A stretch of DNA of 64,000 bases from Monosporascus cannonballus (lineage: Eukaryota > Ascomycota > Sordariomycetes > Xylariales). Below are positions 13,001 through 25,412 of the stretch, in pieces. The translations under genes were made by a program, and so were the position numbers. The number at the start of each line of letters is the position of its first letter. Position 1 is the first letter of the stretch. Location of the stretch: positions 124,001 through 188,000 of the forward strand of contig QJNS01000028.1 in NCBI GenBank assembly GCA_004154925.1, read 5' to 3'. Under the pieces are notes generated by a model that saw only the letters and a program-made list of their open reading frames with translations, did not search any database and was not told the DNA's origin.

Positions 13001-14917
13001 CCGATTCGTATATCTAAAATAATAAGATTATTAACGTTTTTTATTATCGTATTTAAAACCTTTTTTAGGAATTCCTTTTAATTTTTTTAAATTTCGTTTT
13101 CTTACGGCTTTTTTACAAATAACCTTTTCCTTTTAATTTTTATTCGAATTTATCGAACCTTATTTATATTTCTTTATTTAACGAATCAAATTATTATATT
13201 TATCGTTATTGTCGGCGTATTATTTCTTTAAATTATATCAATTATTTTTAAATTTTTTATAATTCCTTTTCTTATTGAATATATTATTTCTTTATATTTA
13301 TAACTATATTTTATTATGCATTATTTTAATTATCGTTTTAATGACTTTTTATAAATTAACGTATTTTTTAAAAGTATTTTTTAAACATTCGTAATAAATA
13401 TTAATTAAAAATAAAGATCCGTAATAACTTTTTAGTTATGTTTTTCTATTATATGTTAGATTAATTCCTTTTTTATTTAACAATTATATTATTCATAATA
13501 ATAAAAGAGGTTTTTTTGTAAACATTATTTTTTTTCGGGTTAACCTTTTATTTCGGCTAACTGCTGGATATTTTCTAAGGCTATAATTCAAAAATATCCA
13601 TATTATTACTTATTATTCTTATTATTTCCGGTAAAGTTTGGAAAATCGAATTTTTCGTAATATATACGAGTAATTCGTTCGTAAATATGCTATTTCCCTT
13701 TTTCGTAATCGGGATATTCTCGTCGTCGACAATATATGGCGTACATTTTGCCGTATCGATTAAGGATTTTAGAACAAATTTTTTTTATTTAGTTCTAATA
13801 TTTACGTAATTATCTTTATAATGCTTCTTGTTATGTTTACGATATTTATTAAGCCAGCTTTTTGGTTTTTTATATTTTTCGTCGAATTTCTTATCGTAAT
13901 AATCCTTATTAAACCTTTTACCGTAAACCTGATATATATTTGGTTTAAATTATATTAATAATTTTGTTATTATTTCTTTAATTATTTCTAAATTATTTTT
14001 CCGATATAAAAATCTAGTTATTTCGCCGTAATTTCTTGGGTTTTTTACATTTATAAATTTTATATTTCATTTTATTATAATTAAAATTTTTAATTTAATT
14101 TTAGTTTTATACATAAGTAATGCCAAATTCCATAAATCTTAATACCGTTCCGTAAAGAATAAAAAGTACGTTTTGTTCTTTCCCTTAATTAAATTTGTTA
14201 TATTCCGAACGTAAAATATATTATTCTTTTTTTTATTATCTGTTAAATTATTAATTAACGATTTTACTTACTATTGTAATATACCAGTTTAAAGTAATTA
14301 ATTATTAAATCCAAATAAATTTATTTTTTGTATTATCCTTTAATTTTTTATAAAATATGTTAAAAAGGGCGTCGGCCTTATTATCTTCTTATTTTTCCTT
14401 AGCCGCAAAAATTTTAAATATTACGATATATTTGGATATAAATCTTTTTTATCAACATTATAAAAATTATTAAGCCGTAAATCGTTTTTATTTGGATTAT
14501 CGAAATTATTACGTATTTTATTTTCGATATTAATATAAAACAAAAAAATTTATAAATAAAAAGTTTCTTATTTAATTTTTTCATTTTTAGAAAATTTTTT
14601 ATAATAAGCTTAAATTAATTAGCCGTATTTTCCGTTAGGCATATTCCTATTATTAAGATTATATCCGTTAAATCGTTAAAGTCAAAAAAACAAAAATAAA
14701 TTCGTATCTTAGTTAAGAAAGTTTAAAAGTTATTCTTTTTATTATAAAGTTCCGGTTTTTTAAGTTTTATACGAACGAAAAAAATTTAAGAAAATAATAT
14801 AGCCCTAAATTAGTAATTTTTTTTCCAATTCCCGAATTTGAACCAAAAATTATTAAATATGTATTTTTTAAATATTATTTAAAATTTGACGGTATTATTA
14901 AATAAAAACCCATAACG
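13000..14917 (-). pseudogene. gag region of A1, degraded
   Basis: This lies between the 5' LTR of A1 and the protease/RT region on the minus strand and is collinear with 61320-63355 of A'. It occupies the gag position. A Tyr/Lys-rich stretch near 14040-14100 corresponds to the zinc-knuckle region of F and C, but its ligands are lost. The call is by position and collinearity. Confidence 0.55.
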
Positions 14918-15269
14918 TATAACGGTTATATAGTTTAATTAATTATTAAACCTTAATTATATAAATTTATATTAATAAAAATATTATAAGATTTTAAATA
15001 ATAAATATAATAATAATATTACGTTTCGTAATACTACAAATACTTTAAAAAACGAAAATATATTACAAATTAAAATGATTTAAAGTATGGAAATAATAAA
15101 CATATATATTTTATTTTTATTAGCCGAATTATTAACAATAAATTAATAATCCGGCTTATTGGCTTATTACCCGTAAATTGGTAATTTATTACGTAACAGC
15201 CTTATTACGCATTTATGGTTGGATTATAGCAGACCGTTCTTAAAGGCCATAGTTCGTTAGGTTATAACA
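14918..15269 (-). repeat. 5' LTR of A1
   Basis: 352 bp. On the plus strand it starts TATAACGGTTATATAG and ends GGTTATAACA. It is more mutated than the 3' LTR at its left end and less so at its right end. It is followed by the duplication TTTAG. Confidence 0.85.
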
Positions 15270-15759
15270 TTTAGCGAAAATAGTTATTTTAAAGCCGATA
15301 TTTACTATAGATATAAAAACGTACCTTTAACGTTTTATTATTTATTATTAGAAATATTACGGTTTCTTATAAAATTAATATCCGATAGAGAAAATAATTA
15401 AATCAACAAATTTTGAATTTATTTATACAACTTAATAAGCATATAATAATAGCTTAATATATGTTTTTATTTTTAAACGAACAAAATTACGAAAAATATT
15501 AATTAAAGGATTTTTGTATATTTTCGTTATTTTATAAGTTACGTATAATATAATTAAACCAAATTTTTATCGACAGTATAACTAGTTTTTAACGGCAGAA
15601 ATTTTTTCATTAAAAATAAACCTTTTTTTAATTTACAAATATAATATAAAGCTTATTAACAAGGTACTAATAACCTCTTAATTAACCTTTAAAACGGAAA
15701 AAGTTATTAATTTCGTTAAAGAGTTACGAAAAGGTACGGAATTCGTATAAGTTATTATA
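15270..15759 (+). pseudogene. pol of B1, integrase continuation
   Basis: This resumes B1 after A1 and matches 52410-52443 plus 59187-59645 of B'. The frame gives KPIF.., then remnants of the integrase catalytic core and the region before PFF. The B-like sequence stops at 15759, where the 5' LTR of F begins. B' continues for about 800 bp more with a chromodomain, polypurine tract and LTR, so the 3' end of B1 is missing. Confidence 0.75.
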
Positions 15760-16147
15760 TGTTATAACCTAACAAGCCACGGCTTCCAAAAACGGTTTGC
15801 CATAATCTAATTACAAATATGCGGTAAAATAAGTTACATAATAAATTACCAACTTAGTAATAATAAGCGAATAAGCCGGATTATTGACTTATTAATAATA
15901 AATTAATAAGCCAGATTATTAATTTACTGATAATAATCCGGCTAATAAAAATAACATATATATATTTATTATTTTTATAATTTAGATAATTTTAAGTTAT
16001 AATATAAATTCATTACTTAAAGCATTTTTAGTATCATAAAACGTAATACGATTATTATATTTATTAATTAAAGTTTTACAATATTTTTATAAATATAAAT
16101 CTGTATAATTAAGGATTAATAATTAATCAAATTATATAGTTATTATA
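15760..16147 (+). repeat. 5' LTR of F
   Basis: 388 bp from TGTTATAACCTAAC to TAGTTATTATA, a RIP form of the family end AGCCGTCACA. Its 3' portion matches the LTR 3' portions of C and D; its 5' portion matches A1 only. Confidence 0.86.
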
Positions 16148-16259
16148 CGTTATAAACTTTTATTTAATAATACTGTTAAACTTTAAATAATATTTAATAT
16201 TATTAAAATATTAATTAATATTTAAAAAATACTTATTTAATAATTTTAATTTCGAATTT

Positions 16260-17420
16260 GAGAGTTAGAAAAGAAAATTCGATAATTTAAGGTTACGTTA
16301 TTTACTTAAATTTTTTTGCCCGTATAAAATTTAAAAAACCGAAACCTTATAATCGAAAAAATAACTTTTAAACTTTTTTTAATTTAAGTACGAATTTATT
16401 TTTATTTCTTAAACTTTAGCAATTTGACGAATATAATCTTAATAATAAAATTATATTCAACGAAAAATATAATTAATTAATTTAAGCTTATTATAAGACA
16501 TTTTTAGGAAATAAAGAAATTAAATAAAAAAGATTTTATTAATAAATCTTTTTCGTTTTATATTAATTTGGAAAATAAAATAGGTAATAATTTCGGCAAT
16601 CCGGATAAAAAAATTTATAACTTAGTAACTTTCATAATTTTAATAACAAAAACCTATATCTAAATACGCCGTAATATTTTACAGTTTTACGGTTAAAGTA
16701 AAATAAAAAAATAATAAAGTTAACGCCGTTATTAATATATTTTAAAAAGAATTTAAAAATTACGTAAAAAACGATATTATTTAAATTAAATAATTAATTA
16801 CTTTAAATTGATATATCGTAAAAATAATTAAAATGGATAATTAAGAATTTCAAAAATAACCAAAAAAATAATACATTTTACGGCCGGAATATAATATATT
16901 GAATTTGAAAAATAAATAAAATATACTTTTTATTTCTTATGAAATAGTATTAGAATTTATAGAATCCGGCTTTATTCATAAATAAAATTAAAGCCAGATT
17001 AAATATTATAATTATGGTAAAATAAAATATAAAGTTTATAAATATAACAAATTTAAATATTTACGGTAAAATAACTAAACCCCTATACCGGAAAAATAAT
17101 CTAAGAATAATTAAAGAAACGATAATAAAATTATTTATATAATCCAAACCAAATACATATTAGATTTATAACAAAAGATCTAATAATGATTATTACGATA
17201 GGGAATTTAATAAAAAATATAAAATGCAAAAAAACTAGCTTAATATATATTGCGAATATAACAAAAAATATTATAAGGATAATTACGCAAATATTAGAAC
17301 TGGATAAAAAAAATTTATTCCGAAATCCTTGATTAATATATTAAAATATACGCCATATATTATTAATAACGAAAATATCCCGAATACGAGAAAAAAAGTC
17401 ACATATTTATAAACAAATTA
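16260..17420 (+). pseudogene. gag of F with destroyed zinc knuckle
   Basis: Collinear with the gag region of C. At 17004-17045 the nucleocapsid zinc knuckle of C is aligned, but in F all four ligands read Tyr (Y-x2-Y-x4-Y-x4-Y). The three Cys changes need G-to-A (TGT to TAT) and the His change needs C-to-T (CAT to TAT), so both strands were mutated. This would have been the capsid/nucleocapsid polyprotein that packages element RNA. Stops are frequent. Confidence 0.75.
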
Positions 17421-17949
17421 TTTATATGTATTAAGAAAAATTCGACTTTCTGAATTATATCGGAAATAATAAAAATAATAAGTAATAATATCGAAATTTT
17501 CGAACCAAACCTTAAAAAATATCTAATAATTAGCTGAAACAAAAATTTAACCTAAAAGAAAATAATATTTGTAAAAAGGCCCCTTTTATAATTGTAAATA
17601 ATATAATTATTAAACTCAAAAAATTAATTTAACGTATAATAAAAGAATATTATTAAAAAAACCATTACAAATTTTTATTTTCAATTAGTATTTATTACGG
17701 ATCCCTAGAAAAAAAGCCTTTAAAGTGGAAATACGACAATTTATAGAAAATTTTTAAAACGATAATTAAGATAACGTATAATAGGATATAATCGTAAACA
17801 TAAGAAAATAATTTATTTAATAAAAAAAGAATTATAAAAGAATTAAAAACAATTGATATAATTTGAAAAAATAATACGCCGGCAATAACGACAAATATAA
17901 TAACTTAACGCGCTAAATGAAAAAACAGAAATAAAATTTAATAAAGTCG

Positions 17950-20030
17950 AATTAAAATTAAAAGAAAAAAGTTATTTATAAGAAAACCGCAAAATAACGA
18001 AACCTAGAAAAATTAAAAAAACCTTTTAAAAAGAGCTTTAAACGTAACGATAAGAAACGTTAATAACTTTATTATTTTGGATATACAAATCGGTACATAT
18101 TAATATACCGTAATAATAAATTGCAAAACTTTAAATAAAAATTATATTATATCAAATATAATTAATAAGTTTAAATTTGTTTGAAAATATAAGTTGAAAT
18201 TTTATATAACAACAAATGCCGAATATTAAGAATTAGTTTACGATAACGGAAAGATTTTACGCAAATTTAATTATTTCGAGATTTTTATCAAAAAATAATA
18301 TTAAATAATTAATTTCAATATCGTTTTATTCGGAAATTATAATATAATCTTAGGATTACCATAAATACGCTAATACGGAATTTTAATTAATAAAAGGATT
18401 AATTAAATAAGATTTATTATATACCTTATTAATACATAAAAAAGAAATTAAAATGTTAATATTCGATTAATAATAACATCAAATATAGATATAAGAATAC
18501 GATAAAAACCTTATTACTTAAAGAAATAAGATATAAAAAAACAGGTATTAAAAAATTACGATATATCGTTATTATTATTAATACGAAATTAAAATAACTA
18601 AATAACAATTTAAAAAAAGACAATCCCAAAAATTAAAAGATTTAATTAATATACTACCATAATATTATAGATATAAGTAGCTCTTTAGGAAAAAGCTCGA
18701 CATAAAATTACTAAAACATAACGAATAAAATTACGAAATCTTTTTTAAAAAAAGATCTTCGACAAGATTTTACTCTATTTACAACTTTAACGGAAATAAA
18801 TTGCGTATTTTAAAAAATACTTAGAAAATCGGTTATAAAAAAAATAAAATCGACCTTCAAAATTACTAGCAAAATATCTAATATTTTTCGAACCGAAAAG
18901 AAAACGGAAAATTACAACTTATAATTAATTATTAATAATTAAACGATATTATTATTAAAAATTAAGTATTCTTACCTTTAATTATAAAAATAAAAAACCA
19001 ATTTTATAAACCTAAATTATTTATAACATTTAACTTAAAAATAAATATAATTTTATAAAAATTTAAAAAAATATAAATAAAAAAAATACTCATTAAAATA
19101 AAATACGAATTATTTAAGTATTTAATTATATTAATAAAATTTACGAATATATTAATAACTTTTCAGCAAATAATTAATTACGTATTACGAAAATACCTTA
19201 GTATGTTTATTATTTGCTATCTCGACGATATTTTCATTTTTTTTAAAAACGGAAGAAATATGTATAAGATACGTTTATAAGATTTTTCAAACTTTATACA
19301 ACGTAAAGTTACTTATTAACGCAAAAACAAAAATCAATTCCAGATATAAAAATTAAAATATTTAAAATATATTATTACTTTAAAAATATTAAAATAAACG
19401 TTAGAAAGATTACTGCAATTATAAAATAACAAACGCTAACAATAGTTAAAAAATACAAATATTCTTTAGATTCGATAACTATTGCAGAAACTTTATTCGA
19501 AATTTTAACAAAATAATTTTACCTTTAATAAATCCTACGAAACAAAAGATTTAAATAATTGCCAAATACGGAAAAAGCATTTCAGTATATTAAGAATACG
19601 ATTACCAACAAATTAATACTAATTATATATAATCTAAACCGCCTTATTAAATTAAAAACTGATATTTCAAATTACATATTAAACGTAATAATCGGATAAC
19701 GAAATAATTAAGGTTAATTGCACCTCATTATTTTTTTTCGTACAAATTCAAAGAACCGAACTTAATTACGGTATTCTAAATAAGGGATTTATAATTATTA
19801 TTATGGTATTTCGAAACTTTAAGCATTTCTTAAAAGGAAATTTGCACCAGATTAAAATTTATACGAATTATTAAAATTTTACCCGATATATTATAACCAA
19901 AGAATTTATAAAATAATAATTAAGATATGCGAAAAGATCAGCGAATTTCGATTTCGTTATTATTTATAAAAAGAATTTAAAAAACGGCAAAACAAATACT
20001 TTAGGCAAATAACAAAATTTCGAAAAGAAG
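17950..20030 (+). pseudogene. pol of F: protease, RT and RNase H, degraded
   Basis: The RT active-site box is preserved as YLDD at 19218-19229 within IICYLDDIFIFF. A protease-like region of C at 54760-55120 has its counterpart near 18040-18400. RNase H follows, with FRNFKHFLKGNLHQ near 19800-19860 and a KNGK.NT.G stretch near 19980-20020. Premature stops interrupt each domain, so the protein cannot be made despite the intact YLDD box. Confidence 0.8.
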
Positions 20031-20099
20031 TATTCAAAATTAACTATATAATTTTCGATATTACTATAAAAAATATTTATATTTACCACAGATTGCGAT

Positions 20100-21440
20100 A
20101 ATTCGGGCAAAACCTTTTAATATGTACCAAAACATTTAATAATAAAATAATAATTTCTTAAAAAAACAAAAAACGGATAAAATATACATACCAAAATAAT
20201 ACCAAAAGGATTTAATACGAAAAGATACGAATATTAATTATATAAATATCCAGGAATATACAAAACTTTACAACGAACGTAATATATATATTTTTTTTAA
20301 AATAATACTCATAATACAAAAAGCTATACGGCAATATAATATTTGCGCTAAGGTAAAGGCTCGACGACATAAACTATACGGAAAACTATAGCCATTATTA
20401 ATTGCAAAACGACCATAATATTTAGTCATATTTAACTTTATTATTAAACTTTTTATATTAAAAGATTTAATTACGCAAATACATTATAATAATATTTTCG
20501 TAATTATCAACCAATTTACGAAATTTTCCTATTTCTTATTATATTATAAAGATATAAACGCCAAATAATTAACATATATTTTCTTTAAATATATTTTCAA
20601 CCTATACAGATTATTAATAAAAGTTAAATAAAAAATCAATATTTATATTAAAATTTTAAAAAAACCTTATTCCATAAATCGGCTTAAATCACATATTATC
20701 TAACGTATTTAACCTTAAACAAATAAATAACTAAAATAAATAAATTGAATTTTGGAAATTTATTTACGATATTATATTAATTCCAAATCAAATAATTAAG
20801 TTAAGAAATTATTAATCATATAATTAATTTATAATATTAACTATTACAAATATATTAAAATAACACTTATAAACGTAAATTTTGATTTTATGTCAAAATT
20901 TGTAAAAAAAAAATTATTATAACAATCCAATTAATATTAAAGTAATTTTTACCTTAAAATAATTATAATAATTGTATTAAAAAGTAAAAATAAATTTAAA
21001 ATTTGTACAAAATTAAATAAGTACTATAATTAAAAAAGGTTAAAAAATTAGTTTTCGAAAAAGGAAAAATAATTTTCCTCGTTACAAAAATTATTTAAAC
21101 AAAACGACCTAACAAAAGAATCGATTTTAAATATATCAGTCCATATAAAACTACTAAAAAAATCTTAAAATATAATTATTAATTAAGATTTTTACTAAAA
21201 GTCAAATTCTTTTAATTTCTTACATTTTTTTTCGAATTAGCAGCAAATATAATTCAAATATATACAATATAAAACGACGTAAAGGTAAAAAACGAATAAA
21301 TATATGAAATGGAGAAAATCCTTAACATGCAAAAATAAAATAAATTTACATTAATACTTAATTAAGTGGAAAAAATATTTAAATTCCGAGAGTATTTAGA
21401 CATTTACCGAAATTTTTATTAATATCTGATACCTGTTAAA
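20100..21440 (+). pseudogene. pol of F: integrase and chromodomain, degraded
   Basis: Collinear with the integrase of C. It includes the PYGKL-like linker near 20380 (YGKL.PLLIAKRP), then FNFIIKLFI and the IFVIINQFTKFSYFLLYYK stretch near 20490-20550. The chromodomain remnant lies near 21320-21430. It would join cDNA to the target and, through the chromodomain, direct integration to modified histones; that role is known for chromoviruses and inferred here. Confidence 0.75.
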
Positions 21441-21930
21441 AAACCTTTATTAATAATGACGAAACCACCTGAAATAATAATATTCCAATTTATAAAATCC
21501 AAAAAATTAAATTCTTGATTTACCGTATTTTAATTAATAATGTCTATTTTATTTAAGGCCTATATTTCGATTATAAATTTTAATTTTAATTACGTAAAAT
21601 TATTAGAATTATTCAAGAATTCAAGGGCGTAATTAACAAATTTCGCATTTTAAAATTAATAATATTGATGCTTACAACGTATACGAAAAGAAATATACAA
21701 AAACTTCGGATAAAACTCCTGCGGCCGTTAAGTTTTTCTTTTTTAATTTTTTCGATTTTGCGATATAACGATTAATTATAAAAACAAGGATTTTTATTTT
21801 GTTATACGCACGTCCTTAATAAACGCATTGTTTATAATAAAAAACCTCGTTTAGTATTTGGTAATTAAGCTGTTAAATAAAATAAAAAAAATAAAATATT
21901 ATATTAAAACTTTCGAATTTAATTAAATTA
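21440..21930 (-). pseudogene. Probable antisense frame of F (degraded)
   Basis: Between the chromodomain and the 3' LTR, on the strand opposite to gag-pol. Near 21430-21480 the minus strand reads FVIINKGFLTGI, similar to the C-terminal SKSFLIGVGRQ of the antisense frame of C and to SKNSLTGVGR of A'. The upstream part is too damaged to show the coiled coil. Assignment rests on the shared position and this tail. Confidence 0.4.
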
Positions 21931-22210
21931 ATTAAGCTAAATCTTTATTCGGATTTTCGAAAGCGACATTTAAATATACCGGAAAATATGTTAAATAAAT
22001 GTAAAGATTTATCGAAAAAAAAAGAAAATTCTTAAAGGCAGAATTTATAAAAAAGAAAATTATATTATAACCTAACGAATCACGGCCTTTAAAAACGGTC
22101 TGCCATAATCCAACCATAAATACGCGGTAAAACGGGTTATGTAATAGATTACCAATTTATTAATAATAAGCCAATAAGCCGGATTACCAATTTATTAATA
22201 ATGAATTAAT

Positions 22211-22596
22211 TGTGACGGCTAGGCGGTTTAACCAACTATTAAACATTGGTTATACGGGTTTATGTTGGCAGGAGTATTGTGGGAATTTAAGTAATGAAAT
22301 AACTTAGTTGCCTTTTTTAATATTAAGGTGCGGAAGTGTATTGCAAATAATTAATATTAATGAATATTACAAATTAAAATTATTTAAATTTATAGAATTA
22401 ATAAGCATATATATTGTTTTCTTTTTTGGCTTAATTACTCATGATTATATTATCGGTAATAATCATGATTATTTATGATTTTCTTTGATTATTTTTGATT
22501 ATTGGCTTAGCAGTGATTACCGTTACGTGACTTATGGTAGTCCGTGTGATCCTTGTTTGACCGTTTCTTGGGGCCGAAGCTTGTTGGGTCGTAATA
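22211..22596 (-). repeat. Solo LTR type D inside F LTR
   Basis: 386 bp. On the plus strand it starts TGTGACGGCTAGGCGG and ends GGGTCGTAATA. Its inner part (TCACGT/ACGTGACTTA, CGTTTCTTGGGGCCGAAGC) matches the LTRs of A' at 39086-39311 and 63356-63732. Flanks are TTAAT (22206-22210) and CCAAT (22597-22601), a 5-bp duplication with two C-to-T changes on the left copy. It is among the least mutated transposon pieces in the window. Confidence 0.87.
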
Positions 22597-22602
22597 CCAA
22601 TA

Positions 22603-22637
22603 AGCCGGATTACCAGTATACTGGTAATAATCCGGCT
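22603..22637. repeat. Inverted repeat in F LTR
   Basis: 16-nt arms beginning AGCCGGATTACCAGTA and ending TACTGGTAA..TCCGGCT, with a 3-nt insertion in the right arm. Related copies in both orientations occur in the LTRs of A1 and F. It could form a hairpin in LTR RNA. Confidence 0.7.
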
Positions 22638-22841
22638 AACAGGAATAAAATATATATGCTTATTATTTCCATAATTTAGATAATTTCAACGTGCAATATA
22701 ACTTCGTTACCTAAAATATTTTGGGCATTACGAAATATAATACGATAACTGTATCTATTGCTTAGATTTCCACGATACTTCTGCTAATATAAACCCGTAC
22801 GACTAAGGTTTAATAGTTGGTTAAACCGTATAGCCGTTACA

Positions 22842-23620
22842 TCTAGGTAAAGTAGTTAAAAATATTAACTAAATAACGAATAAATTTAATACCGTTAAAA
22901 AACAATCCATAATCTACTTTTTTTAATAACAAATATTTGCGTACAAATCTTTAAATTACGAGATATATTTTTTAAAATACGTAACAAAAAAGAGCTACCG
23001 AACTCTAACGGCCATAACCGTTCCGGATTATTTAAAATGCGTTTTTATAATCCAAAATCTTATTTTTAATTGTATTTTATTAAAGTTGTAAAAGAATTCT
23101 TTTTTAATCGTAATTGAAATAAATTTAGATAATATATTCGCGTAAGTATAAACATTAAATAATTATTTTATAATTATTTTAAAAGATATATACTAGTATA
23201 ATTATATATTCCTTTTCTGATTAATAAGATTTTTGTTTTACTTCGGCAAATTTTTGAATTTTTTGTTTTATTCGCCTTAAACCTTTTTAAAGTTCTTCGG
23301 TGGCTTTATACTATAAGCTTTAAAAAGGTATTAAATGCCCTTTATAAAACATATAACGTATATGCATAATACAGAATCCCGTTTGCTCATGAGAATTTAT
23401 CGCCTAATTTTCGATAAAGCTATTGTTATATAATTATTTATCCAATATTAAGGCCAATATCCGCAGTAGAAATACGAAATTAATCGGTTATTTTTAATCT
23501 TTCTAACCGACGTAATAACTTATTATTATTAAATTTATTCGATTTGATATTATAAAGTTAAATATTAATTAAGAAATATCGCCTTTTTTTCCGGTTATTC
23601 CAATAAATAATAATTTTTTA
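22842..23620 (-). pseudogene. Decayed reading frame, unknown product
   Basis: On the minus strand two adjoining frames read through long stretches whose only breaks are TAA, TAG or TGA at Gln/Arg-type codons. One contains LLRRLERLKITD and STADIGLNIG; after a frame change near 23390 the other contains HEQTGFCIMHIRYMFYKGH, then KAYSIKPPKNFKKV. I do not recognise the family. It does not resemble gag, RT or integrase of the neighbouring elements. It may be a host gene or a DNA-transposon gene destroyed by RIP. Confidence 0.35.
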
Positions 23621-25062
23621 AAACGAAAATGCTAAATAAAGGGTAATCTAAACTATATAATTAATCAATATATAAAACTTTAAAGAGATATCCTTAGGTC
23701 CATATTTAATAACCGTATTGATATATATCCGTATATCCTTTATGTATATTTTTATTACTAAGAGTTTAAAGCAGTTAATGTAAAATAATATTATAGTTCA
23801 AAGATATTCATTTAAAAGACCCCTAGTAAGCAAATATTAATATACGAAATAATTAATTAAGAGAATTAATTAAAATTGAATATTTTAAGTAATACTAGGT
23901 CCTAATTATAATAAATAAGGATTATTTCAAAATTATTTCCTTTTAGCACAGGAAAAAATTAACTAAAAATAAATAACGTCTAAATATAAACATGTTAATA
24001 AATATAAACTTGTTAATAAAAAATTATATAATAACTATTTCAAGATTATTTTAAACTATAGATATACCATATTTATATTAAGAACTTTGTTATTAATAAT
24101 TAAATCCGTTTAATTCATTATCTAACGGCATATATTATTTCGTAAATATTTCTTTATAAAACCTATTTTGTTTTTTTAAAAAAAGTAAAATATATAAAAT
24201 AATACCTATATCGTCAACATTTGATCTTAAGCTGCTTAATTATCCGTTAACAAATTTATATAAAGTCCTTTTAATATTCCGAATTACGGTTTATGTTATT
24301 AAATATGCCGATAATTTCGTTTAATAGATTTTTGTTATTTTTGCTACTAACGTTCTTTTAAAACCATAATCACCGCTAAAACTAAACCACCTAATCCTCG
24401 TATTAACGCTTCCGATATTCGTAATATTCTCGGTTAATAATAAAAAAATTGGGCCTTTCGTCATATCTGAGATTAAATTCGCCTCGAATGGTTTGACATA
24501 ATAAAACGGTTTTTTTGGCTAAGTAAATTCGGTAAATTAAATTATTTTTCGTTCGATAATTATTAGCTAAATTATAAATAACTAAGTTCCGAATTTAGCT
24601 TTTGGATATCATATTCCTAATGCGAATCTATTTTAATCGGCTTTTAGTTTTAATAACTTTTACTTTGCCTTTTTAACAGATAATTTTCGTTAAATATTTC
24701 GTTGTTATTTTATTTATCGGTAACAAAATATTCTAAATTATTATCCTAATAAATGTTATTATTTTGAAAAAAGAAAATTTATAACAATTTATTACTATAG
24801 AAATTATTATCGTCAAAACAAAAATTTTCGAAAGTTTGCAATATTATTTCGGTATTACAATAAATTCGATTAAAACCATAATAAAAAATCTTTTTTGCAA
24901 TAAATAGATAATTAGCGAAAATAAAAAAAAAGCGAAATTACGTAAATAACTGGGGATATAAAGTCTTAAAATTACGTATTAACTTTTTCGGATATTATTT
25001 ATTTTTTTTCCTTTTTATTACATTCGTTTATTAAAGTTTTTTACTTTATTTACTTTAATTCG
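23621..25062. other. AT-rich sequence, no gene assigned
   Basis: No LTR, RNA gene or recognisable domain. A minus-strand stretch near 24380-24500 is less interrupted than its surroundings but gives no recognisable protein. Possibly the continuation of the decayed frame to its left. Confidence 0.45.
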
Positions 25063-25069
25063 AATCTAA

Positions 25070-25336
25070 TATTACCGAAATAATATAATTAGAAAATTAT
25101 TCGTTTTAAGTAATGCTTTAAATCTTTTACGAACTGACGATACCCAAAACGAACCTAAGCAAAATTCCAATAGTTTTATTTTTAATCTTCTCCCGTTATC
25201 TAAATTTACTGGACATATGCTCATTCGACGCACAATGCAAAATAACCCAGTACCATTAACTGGCTTTGTTCTCAAATCCGCCAAAAAAAACGCTGAGCAA
25301 ACCGATAAAGCTTTAGCCAAAAGCACTTACGCGTAA
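25070..25336 (+). other. Open stretch in a GC-richer island, function unknown
   Basis: An open plus-strand frame runs from the stop at 25067-25069 to a TAA at 25334-25336. The only in-frame ATG with useful length is at 25217 (HMLIRRTMQNNPVPL..., 39 codons). The opposite strand is also open for 84 codons (25072-25326). The sequence is not RIP-like from about 25130 onward. Neither product is recognised, and overlapping open frames on both strands mean at most one is real; it may be an exon fragment. Confidence 0.2.
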
Positions 25337-25388
25337 GTGTGAGATAAGAAAGGTGCGACGCTAGCCACAATACCAAAAGGTCAGCAAT

Positions 25389-25412
25389 TCCAAACCCCAA
25401 TTGGGGTTTGGA
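25389..25412. repeat. 24-bp perfect palindrome
   Basis: Half-site TCCAAACCCCAA followed directly by its exact reverse complement, with no spacer. It lies in the GC-richer island 25130-25500, unlike the AT-rich DNA around it. Possible dimer-protein binding site or remnant of an inverted-repeat end; no function can be assigned. Confidence 0.9.

Larger units (their letters stand above)
8628..15269 (-). mobile_element. Ty3/gypsy chromovirus A1 inserted in B1
   Basis: Complete but heavily RIP-mutated element of 6642 bp with coding on the minus strand. LTRs lie at 14918-15269 (5') and 8628-9015 (3'). The target duplication is CTTAG at 8623-8627 and TTTAG at 15270-15274, differing by one C-to-T change. 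The insertion site is in the integrase core of B1. The internal part is collinear with A' (39312-63355) and, in opposite orientation, with F. It carries gag, protease, RT, RNase H, integrase and chromodomain remnants. Confidence 0.9.
15760..22841 (+). mobile_element. Ty3/gypsy chromovirus F
   Basis: Plus-strand element with 388-bp LTRs on both sides once the inserted solo LTR (22211-22596) and its duplication are removed; its own length is 6691 bp. The internal region is collinear with C (52825-58769) and with A1 in reverse. The flanks do not form a duplication: TTATA on the left and TCTAG on the right. The left flank is family B integrase and the right flank is unrelated. This suggests recombination or deletion rather than a clean insertion. 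Confidence 0.85.
22063..22841 (+). repeat. 3' LTR of F, interrupted
   Basis: Two parts, 22063-22210 (148 bp) and 22602-22841 (240 bp), add up to 388 bp, exactly the 5' LTR length. It starts TATTATAACCTAACG and ends TAGCCGTTACA. The interruption is the solo LTR 22211-22596 plus one copy of its 5-bp duplication. A run AAAAAAGAAAATTA just before 22063 is the likely polypurine tract. The right part is less RIP-mutated than the left. Confidence 0.88.

Noticed and set aside
22485..22679. 64-codon plus-strand open frame
   Set aside because: It crosses the border between the solo D LTR and the LTR of F; a chimeric chance frame.
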